Positions 56,778 through 64,000 of a stretch of DNA of 64,000 nt are shown here, piece after piece. The position numbers and the translations under genes were made by a program. The notes beneath the pieces are model-generated. The model was not told where the DNA came from, did not search any database, and saw only the letters and a program-made list of their open reading frames with translations. How positions within the stretch are numbered: the first letter of the stretch is position 1; every line of letters starts with the position of its first letter. Source of the DNA: Favolaschia claudopus (Eukaryota; Basidiomycota; Agaricomycetes; Agaricales; Mycenaceae); assembly GCA_037176885.1 (NCBI GenBank), contig JAWWNJ010000001.1:248001-312000 (forward strand). Direction: 5' to 3'.

Positions 56778-58134
56778 TGTCCATGACTGCTCTCCCGGTA
56801 ACTTCAGTTGCTGATCTCACCTTGGGCATGGAACGTATCCTCCCGGTCTTCTCACCTCCCTGGGCTGACGAGCTTCCGGTATCAACACTGATTCCATCGA
56901 AGTCTACCGCGGTCGGTGCTCTTGAGGAACTTCTTCGTGACCCTTCTTACGCTTCAGGCACTTGGTATACGGACGGTTCGTTGCTGGCGGGCCGAGCGGG
57001 TGGGGCAGCTATTTGGATGGTGAAAGGTAGTGTTCGGGAAAGGATCTTGATTCCGTTGGGGGAAGGCCAGGTAGCGGAGGGAGAGATGGAAGGGTTATTG
57101 AGGGCGACGAGCTGCGCAGTCGAGCGTGACATCAGTCACATACTGATCGTCTCAGACTCTCAAGCCGCTTTGAGAGGGATTCTCTCCACGTCCCCGCGCC
57201 CCGGCCAGCATCGCGCCATCGCTTACGACCGCATAGTACGAGCCGCCGCGGATCGCCTCCCTGCCTTGCGCATCATCAACCTCTGGACTCCCGCCCATAT
57301 CGGTACCGAAGGCAATGAGCTCGCGGACGACGCCGCCAAGGCCGCTACTCTCCTTCCCCAATCCTCTGATGTGCCTGTCTCTCTAACGAGCTGCAAACGA
57401 GCAATCAACAGCTACATCCTCCGACTCTGGCAGGATCACTGGAAGGTTGCCAAAACTGGTCGCGGTCTTCGTGAAATCGACGATTCCCCGCCGTCCCTCA
57501 TACTACGGCCCTCGTACTTGTCCTCCGCGTCGTCGCGAGCGAATCTGTCTGTTCTGTGCCAGCTACGGACTGATTTCTCTTCGCTAAATGCTCACCAATA
57601 CCGCTGTCGACTCCACCCCAGCCCTGCTTGCGAAGCATGTGGTGCCGCTAACGAGACTCGTGCGCACTTTCTTCTTCACTGCCCTGCCTGGGAACCACTC
57701 CGCCCCGCGCTCCGCCATGCCTCCTACAGTGCGGGATTACTCGGTTCCATCGACGTTCGACGGCTTTTGAACAACACAAAACTCCTCAAACCTCTCGTTG
57801 ACTTTGTCGAGCAGACGGGCCGTTTCCGATAAGTTGTACCCTTCCCCTTATCTTATTTTTCCTTCTTCCTTTCGGTACAATATTCACTCATAATTACCAT
57901 CATACCCACCCCAGAACCGCGTACCTATGAACCCTTATGTTACCATTTACCTATATATTGCCTCCTCCTTCCCTAATATTTCCCCATACGCTCTCACCTC
58001 ATATTTCTCTCTCTCTCATCCTGATATAATCCTTACAAAGAAACCCCAAATAGTTACCTTTTACTTACCAGCCTAGTTTACCTAGAGTACGTACTGCCGC
58101 ATAGCCATAATGGCCAGGTACGGCTAAATAGAAC

Positions 58135-58159
58135 TTCAGTTCAGTTCAGTTCAGTTCAG
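58135..58159 (+). repeat. (TTCAG)5 tail of the LINE
   Basis: Five perfect TTCAG units end the element and abut the target duplication. Simple repeats replace poly(A) in several LINE clades. Confidence 0.9.
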
Positions 58160-60403
58160 ATCGCGAGTCGTGTGAGGGAGGTCCATCTCATGCTGAGTCT
58201 CATTCAGCTGGCTTTGAATGTCGACAGGTAACGATCCTTTTCTTTACATCTCATCCCCATACTTATACTATCATTCAGCATTCGAGCTCAAAGTCGCCTC
58301 CGACATGGCCCTAAACGTGATACTACAGATAAAACGTTGGCGCAACTCTATGCTCCGGGTACGCCGGAAAATACTTTCCGTGACTGGGTTTCGTCCGGCA
58401 AGAGATTATTGTTATTATGTGCAGGAGGTAGGTGGTTTCTTGCTTTCGAGTGATGTCGGATTTCTCATCGGCAACCATTAGGAACTCTATATCTTCTGCC
58501 CATAATCGCAGCGCTCGATCTCCGTAGCCACATTACGCGTCAAGTTAATGAATGGGATCTTTTGTCACTCTCTACAGCACTTCGCCGTGTTAAGCGTGAG
58601 CGTCAGCTGTTGTTTATATTCTAACCTCTGATCCATTTGAGCAGATGGAATGTGGCATCCGATGGTGCATAGGCTCATGATGCCAATCTTTCATATGCGG
58701 GCCAGCACTAGTGGCTACGTGAAGTCGTTTCGCCTCCTCTGGAATGTTCCGGCGGCGGTGGGCGTGGTCCCGTCAACCCTGGTGTTTGGCTTCAGCGACA
58801 TTGGAGTGAGCGACAGGGTTTTCGATGGGGTACAAACCTGGTGCGTTTTTTACACATGAGCGAGAACATACCTGACGGCTATGCAGCTTCCCCACACTGT
58901 TCACAAGGTCTTTGGAGTGGGATTCCGCTAGAGTGCCTCTCTGGAAATCCCTCTCTGACCCAACCAAAACATGTCTACCCTCTATCTTTACTCTGAAGAC
59001 TCCGCTCAAATTCAAGAAGACGAAGTCGCCGGTTACGAAAGCCAATCGGAATGAATTCACGGACTCTCAACGCGAGAAGGCTGAGGTTGCATATATGGCC
59101 CAGGATCTGGAAGATCTCCAAGACGAGGTGTGTTACGAGCTTATTGACCTCATGCTATACCTTGACATGACGATAGCTTGAAAACTTGCACGCTGGCGGG
59201 AAGGCGAAGCTTGGGGAATATGTCAAGATCAGTAGCAATATACTCGACGGGTGTGTGATGTATTTTTGCCGCCCTATTCTGTTTTGCTAACACAATTACA
59301 GCCAAGCTCTTCACATTGTCGACGATAACGGTCAGCTGCTATCGCTGCTCTTCAAAGTCCCGGAGGAGTATCGGCAGCTCCTCAACGACGCCATTATGCA
59401 CATTCATACGTGCATGCCAGGTGAATTCAAGGACGCGAATTCAAGGGATGAATTCTTCCGATATCTTGCGTGTCATTATTCTTGGTACGCAAGATATGCG
59501 GAGAAGGTGTGTGCTGCTCATACTCTGTTCTTCTGTACCGCCTCATCGTTTTTAGGGCACCGGTGCACCTGCAGCACATCCTGACAATGTCCGGCGGGAT
59601 CATCCGGGTCGGGTTAATCTTGAGCAACGCACTGCTCATCGCTCCAAGGATATGAAGAATCCTAATGAATACCATACACTGGTGGAGGCGTACACTGATC
59701 TTTTCGAGATCTTGCGCGTTGCGGTGCGTGATCTTTCTCATCTACGTTGCAGTATACTGATGCATATATGTACAGCTCAAACAATACCTGCCCCAAGAAT
59801 ATGACGAGCTCAGCATTTTCGTGGAGCATCTACCCCTCGACGCCTCCTCACCTTGCTACCCATTCGGAGGGTTTGTCATCAATCTTCGAGCATGCACCTG
59901 GGCACACCGAGACGGCGGGGATAAGAAGCTCTGTCTTGTCATGCCGTTTGGGAGGTACAAGGGCGGCGAGCTTTGTCTGTATGAGACGGGGTTCTGCTTT
60001 GACCTCCAGCCAGGAGACGTGCTCATTTTCCCGTCATGCGACCTCACGCACTTCAATCTTCATTTTGAAGGCACTCGGGGAACGTTGGTGCTTCACTCCG
60101 ATCGTCAGGGTGATAATTGGGTTCGTGATTTTAATGGATGGTCTGCATCTTATGTTTATCGGTCTTGATCTTCTTACGCGCGCCCGTTTTATATACAAGA
60201 ATGTAAATTAGAGAAGATTAATGGTACAGGCACTACCTGAAGTACTAGATTATGGAAATGGAATGAGAGATATTGCAATAAATAAAGTAAAAGGGAGGAA
60301 GTAACGGGGAGGAGCTAACAAAACAAAGAAAGATAAATAACGAGCACACTAAATAAGATGTCCATGATTAGTCAAAGAGTGAAGGGGGAGGGAGTATGGC
60401 GGT

Positions 60404-62161
60404 TTAATTTCCCCGGCCTTTGCCCATTCTCTGGAAGCGATGGCTGGTTGGGGGTACCTGGAGACGCGGAGGAGGTGGGATATAGTAGACTGACTCTCCT
60501 CCATCATCATCGAGAAGTGGAGCCGATGGCGTTGCTGCCGTAGCAGAGGTGGGGGCTTGTGCGGGGACAGTGACTGGAGGTGGAGCCCACGCAGAGAATG
60601 TCGCTACAAAGGCTGATGTAGATGGAGCAAAGGAGGAGGATGCAATGCTGGTTGAGGTGGATGGCTGCAAATCCTCCTCCGTAGCGTGGGTTACAAAGTC
60701 CTCGTAAAAATTGGGAACATCGTCATTCTCGAGGTCAAGTGAGGTGAAAGTGGGGGAAGCAGAGGTTGGGGAAACGGAAGCATGGGGAGATGCAGAACCA
60801 TGGGTTTCAGGAAGGGGGACCGAGGCGGGAAAGTATTCGTCATCGTCGATGACCGTGACTTCTGGTTCCTCAGGGATGAACAAAGGTTTCCTTTTGATGG
60901 CGCCTACCTCGAGTTCGTGAACAAGGAAACAGTAATGTGTAACATAGGCATACCTGAAGCCAAGCGTGTTACGGTCCTCAGCTTTGCCGCCTTTCTCATG
61001 TCAGACTCATCAAGTTCGTCATTGCTAGACTCCTGCTTCACTTCGATTGCCTTGCCTTTGCCCTTGCCTTTGTATGCTGCATGGTCATGAGATGAGGTAT
61101 GTCGGTGACGTGAGGGACTTACCTGGCTTAGGTTTTGGTGCGGCATGAACGATATCCTCCGACGGAAGAGTATCAACATCGCTACCAAGCTCACTGCTCT
61201 CAGAGAGCACCCAGTCCCAGTGGCGACTGGCAATCTTGTATGCGGTTGCTAGAAAAAGAGTAATTAAGCATAAGGACACCCGATAGACGACTTCAGACTG
61301 ACCAAAGTAAATTATGCGTTCCGTGGAGGTGCGCCCGGGAACCAGACAACTGTTGGCGATTTCAAGGCCAGTTGGAGCCAGCTCCGGATCAACAGTGAGA
61401 CGGTTTTTGAATGAGCTCGCAACGCGCCATAAATGAGGTTCACCGGGATGCATTTTCTGAAGGAACGCCATGGGTTCTGGAAACAGGCGACGTACTTCAG
61501 CATCTGCTTCTTTGTTTGTCCAGCCAGTGTTCACGATAAGCTGCGTGGTGAGGGTGGTATAGACGGCAAGTTGGTGGACCTTGAGTTTGCCGTTAATTTC
61601 TTCACGTGAAGGCGTGACAGCATTGCGGAGAGTACCATCCTGAAGCAAAGCGATGAGAGAGGGCTAGATTGTTGCCAGACACTACTTACCGCCTTGAGTC
61701 CACCGACCACAAGAACATCCTTGGCGTATTTTACGTCTCTTCCTGCTTGTTTTTCCTCTTTGACCTGCCACGTCATCAGAAAAGTGGGCTTGAAAAAGAC
61801 TAGAATTTACTTTGGAGCCTTTGTTGGCTTTCTTGGAAGAAGGGCCTGCTTCGGAAGAGTCAGACTTGCGCTTTTTCTGGGACCGAAGCCCTGCGCTCGT
61901 CTCTGCAGCAGCCTCCTCCTGGGAGGCTTTGGTAGTGGATGAAGAGCCTGACTTCGAGGTATCTTGCTTGGCCTTGTCGACGAAGCTTTTAACGAAGGAG
62001 GTGATGTTGGGCTTGGAAGAAGGATGGGCACTGGCGATATGCCTGCAGCTTTTGCAGATAGTCCTTCCATTGTCGTCAACGTAGGTCTCTTCGACACGCC
62101 TGCATATGCATTGCTGGCCAGAGTCCTCGTCAAAGCCGGCACAACGGTTGGGGTCGGACAT
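60404..62161 (-). CDS. Zinc-finger-like hypothetical protein convergent with the TET gene
   Basis: Six exons traced by in-frame junctions: ...KKANKGSK|VKEEKQAGRD..., GGLKA|DGTLRNAV, RIIYF|ATAYKIAS, PKPKP|AYKGKG and VTRLAS|GAIKRKP. The N-terminus MSDPNRCAGFDEDSGQQCIC continues to a CKSCRH motif and is probably a small zinc-binding domain. A Lys/Ser-rich nuclear-localisation-like segment follows (RSQKKRKSDSSEAG). A central globular part (INGKLKVHQLAVYTTLTTQL, EADAEVRRLFPEPMAFLQKM) precedes an acidic, Ser/Pro-rich tail. The 3' ends of this gene and the TET gene are 235 bp apart. The mobile-element signature at 62508-62590 lies just upstream, so it is probably part of the same mobile unit. The function is unknown. 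Confidence 0.7.
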
Positions 62162-62507
62162 TTTTTTTGGTCGGGAGTAAAAAAAAGGGAAAGAGAAAAG
62201 AGTGGATGACAGTTAAGATCAAGAGTGAAAATTTTCGTTTCGATCATGCTGACTCAAGCCTGTAAATTTGCTTCCGTTGACGGTAAAGTTGGGGGATGCA
62301 GAAGTACGGAGTTCAATTTTGAGGGTTGAAGGCCAAGGGAAGAGTTACAAGCGTTTCATTTGAGTTTAGAACCATAGTTCTCATTGAATAATGTAGCACA
62401 GAATCATACACTGGACAGAAAGCAAGCTTGCGACGGTCGGAGGACGTTGATGGCGGGACGGCGGGACTAGTCAACACTGCCAAACATGCCCGAAAAGGCA
62501 AGTCAGC
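62162..62507. other. Upstream region of the zinc-finger-like gene
   Basis: No gene seen. It lies between that gene's start and the CA-block signature. Confidence 0.35.
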
Positions 62508-62590
62508 TCTGTGTGTGTGTGAGGCCGCCGTCTGTGTGTGTGAAATGACTTTGTGTGTGTGTGTTTATTAAATGTACAGAGTGAACGCCA
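62508..62590. repeat. Inverted copy of the CA-block terminal signature
   Basis: Three TG runs are followed by TTTATTAAATGTAC and GTGAACGCC. On the minus strand this is the same leader and CA-block order as at 33917-34081. It probably marks the right end of the mobile unit holding the TET and zinc-finger-like genes. Confidence 0.6.
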
Positions 62591-62819
62591 TAGGATTGAA
62601 CTAGTAATTCAATCATTTAACCTATGATTCAAGAAAGATGTTTCTCTTGTGTTGGGCAAGCACCGAGTGGTGCTCAGGCTTCGGCCGAATGAGACCGCAA
62701 AGCCGAAACACCGATTGACACAGTCGCAACCGACACGTGACCGTGACGCTACGTGACTCTCACCTTTTCCTCCACCCACTTGCCGGTGGCCACCCACTGA
62801 TCCCACAACGCTGGGTTCA

Positions 62820-64000
62820 ATGCATCCCTCACTCAAACTCTCAGCCTTATCCTCGTTGCCGTTCTCTTTGAGGGTAAGTTGGACTCGACTTCACAGCGTT
62901 TCACGGTTTACTGAGTGGCATTTGCTTGGCATTTGCCATTTTCATTCCGTTTTTAATCCAGAGACGCGTCAGACTAGCTGCCTCAGGCTCGGCTCCCCGG
63001 GAAACAGTTGAACTGGTTAACGAGCTACACGAAATACCAACGGAGACCATTCCTGGCTTTCTACCTGTCTTCTATGCGTTACTCGACCTCTCTCAAATTC
63101 CCGACATCCTGGATCGGCTACAAAACTCCGAATTGAGCAATCCTTCGAAGAAACAAGAGCTTCGGGTACAAGTCGTACAGGCTTTCTTTTGTCTACGCGG
63201 GATATGTCTACTCGACGGACGAAACGCGGTGCTCAAAGAAGCGCTCCCCGAAATATGGGAACGCGTGTTGCCATGGATTGTTTTCTTCGACGAATATCGA
63301 CACCACCTCCCATGGATGGATATCATGGGACCCGAGCTCCAATACTCATTATTCGTCACTCTGATCCGGCTGTGTCGCGAGAACAAGGCTGTCGACGAGC
63401 AAATCGACGGTATGCCGAGCCTGGTTGCCATCATTGGTCGGGCATGGCGCTACCTCCTCGACAAAGCCGAAGATAACGAAGAAGAGCTGCGCGATGTCTG
63501 TCATTTCTTTGGCTTGTGGTTTCGCCATAAAACATGGAATTCGGAAGCCTTCGACGAGCTCGTTCTCGGTGCGGGCGGCACACGCGCAGACGTCGCTTCA
63601 CTCATCATCAAACATTTCAATCATCTCATACCAACCACCGATACGCAGCTGACCAACCGGATGGTGCTCCAGCTCGTCGGCATTGTCTACTTCATCGGCT
63701 GCACCAGCGCCAGCATCCGCGGTCTCTATGACTATGCCTTTCGAGACGCGTTGCTCTCAGAGGGTTTGATCCCGGTTCTGACGAGGGTCGCTATCGTTTT
63801 GAACCGCTCTCAAGAGGACGTCGTCAACATCCAGCTTCAAGGCGTCTTCGGCGCTATCGTCGACCATGTCTCGACGTTTCCACGCCAACGATGGATTCTC
63901 TCAGCCCTTTCCGTGGATTTTTTCCGCGTTCTCTTCGCCTGCGCTGCGCCGAGGCTGAAAGAATTCACGCATCAGCATGTCGGATTCCTCCTCCGAGAGG
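62820..64000 (+). CDS. MYND-type-like agaricomycete protein, N-terminal part (cut by window end)
   Basis: Exon 1 encodes MHPSLKLSALSSLPFSLR. An intron ending near 62960 joins to RRVRLAASGSAPRETVELVN, and the frame stays open to the end of the window: FLPVFYALLDLSQIPDIL, ALPEIWERVLPWIVFFDEYR, DNEEELRDVCHFFGLWFRHK, RGLYDYAFRDALLSEGLIPV and DVVNIQLQGVFGAIVDHVST. This helical N-terminus is typical of a large mushroom family that ends in a MYND zinc finger. The finger itself would lie beyond the window, so the assignment rests on resemblance of the N-terminal part. The role is unknown. Confidence 0.65.

Larger units (their letters stand above)
53708..57832 (+). pseudogene. LINE ORF2: APE endonuclease, RT, RNase H, with one in-frame TGA
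   Basis: A single frame of 1375 codons interrupted only by TGA at 55454-55456, between RLVAD and LSYEAETLGFLEDAQHGG. Endonuclease motifs: ICVQEPH, ALDSNSHHPLWD, GSDHLPIIYS. RT motifs: PKSWRPVENF, QHGGRPGHST, FYDLKGAFNRVSH, APQGSALS, and catalytic YGFVDDTNF. RNase H motifs: WYTDGSLLAGRAGGAAIW, VSDSQAALRG, WTPAHIGTEGNELADDAA. A CCHC (CEACGAANETRAHFLLHC) lies near the end. The gene order fits the Tad1/I group. The stop should inactivate RT in this copy unless read through. Two further copies of the GLSPP module lie in the linkers before RT and before RNase H. Confidence 0.92.
51823..58158 (+). mobile_element. Tad1-like LINE retrotransposon, about 6.3 kb
   Basis: Near full-length non-LTR element with two ORFs, a short 3' UTR and a (TTCAG)5 tail in place of poly(A). 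A 6-bp target duplication GATCGC lies at 51817-51822 and 58159-58164. Domain order: ORF1 with CCHC knuckles; ORF2 with APE endonuclease, RT, RNase H and a final CCHC. The 5' UTR is only 23 bp, so a small 5' truncation is possible. Confidence 0.92.
50452..60168 (+). pseudogene. TET/JBP-family 5-methylcytosine dioxygenase gene split by a LINE
   Basis: The 2-oxoglutarate/Fe(II) core lies at the C-terminus: FVINLRACTWAHRDGGDKKL (HxD-type iron site), FGRYKGGELCLYE, FDLQPGDVLIFPS, DLTHFNLHFEG (distal His) and RGTLVLHSDR (Arg for 2-oxoglutarate). This is the TET/JBP signature expanded in basidiomycetes. Upstream exons traced in frame: 50452-50779, 50829-50990, 51045-51822, then after the LINE 58165-58227, 58279-58437, 58482 onward and about six more to the stop at 60168. 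The N-terminus is low-complexity, followed by QWRLDEEGGAP and LYAPGTPENTFRDWVSSGK. Removing the LINE and one copy of its 6-bp target duplication restores the frame exactly (MIA|SRVREVHL). Catalytic residues look intact, but the gene as it stands is disrupted. Such enzymes oxidise 5-methylcytosine and in mushrooms often lie in KDZ transposons. Confidence 0.85.

Noticed and set aside
58200..62590. A complete KDZ transposon around the TET gene
   Set aside because: TET genes are often carried by KDZ elements, but no KDZ transposase was found in the window.
1..64000. Telomeric repeats near the Coprina-like element
   Set aside because: Endonuclease-deficient PLEs favour telomeres, but no TTAGGG or CCCTAA tandem tract was seen.
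1..64000. tRNA, rRNA or CRISPR features
   Set aside because: No cloverleaf, rRNA-like block or regularly spaced short repeat array was noticed by eye.

Overview
The window reads as nuclear DNA of a filamentous basidiomycete, most likely an agaricomycete mushroom of the Mycena type. This is an inference. It rests on genes broken by many 40-70 bp GT-AG introns and on the gene families present: a CYP505-type P450/reductase fusion, a MYND-protein-type N-terminus, a TET/JBP dioxygenase, F-box proteins, a Coprina-like Penelope element and a Tad1-like LINE. Exon boundaries were inferred by hand from reading frame and splice signals.

Positions 1-16.7 kb are mostly host genes: a twin-finger GATA factor, a small secreted cysteine-rich protein with an internal stop, a small class I methyltransferase, a single-pass membrane protein, a 23-exon CYP505-type fatty-acid hydroxylase fusion, and a secreted FAD-linked oxidase beside it. 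From 16.7 to 28.4 kb coding is sparser. This part holds a pseudokinase-like lineage-specific protein behind a duplicated 97-bp promoter, an unknown two-exon gene, an F-box gene broken by a stop and by a 504-bp hAT-like MITE, and the first of two paralogous type I membrane proteins ending in PPPY.

From 28.7 to 62.6 kb the window is a nest of mobile elements. Two 3920-bp terminal-inverted-repeat elements (A and B) of equal length and opposite orientation each have a perfect 7-bp target duplication. Element A lies in an intron of the second PPPY membrane gene. A unit with an integrase-like DDE transposase and a divergent companion gene follows, then a decayed array of 170-bp exon-intron units. 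An outer inverted-repeat element (38.8-50.0 kb) contains a Penelope-like retroelement with 553-bp pseudo-LTRs, each carrying a complete hammerhead ribozyme. A 50-bp direct duplication brackets the Penelope element together with 5.3 kb of downstream DNA that includes element B.

From 50.4 to 60.2 kb lies a TET/JBP-family 5-methylcytosine dioxygenase gene, split in frame by a 6.3-kb LINE with a 6-bp target duplication. The LINE carries a roughly 27-residue module three times, each time in a linker between domains. A convergent zinc-finger-like gene follows, then a CA-block terminal signature shared with the DDE transposase unit. The window ends inside a gene resembling the N-terminal part of agaricomycete MYND-type proteins.

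No tRNA, rRNA, CRISPR array or telomeric repeat was seen.
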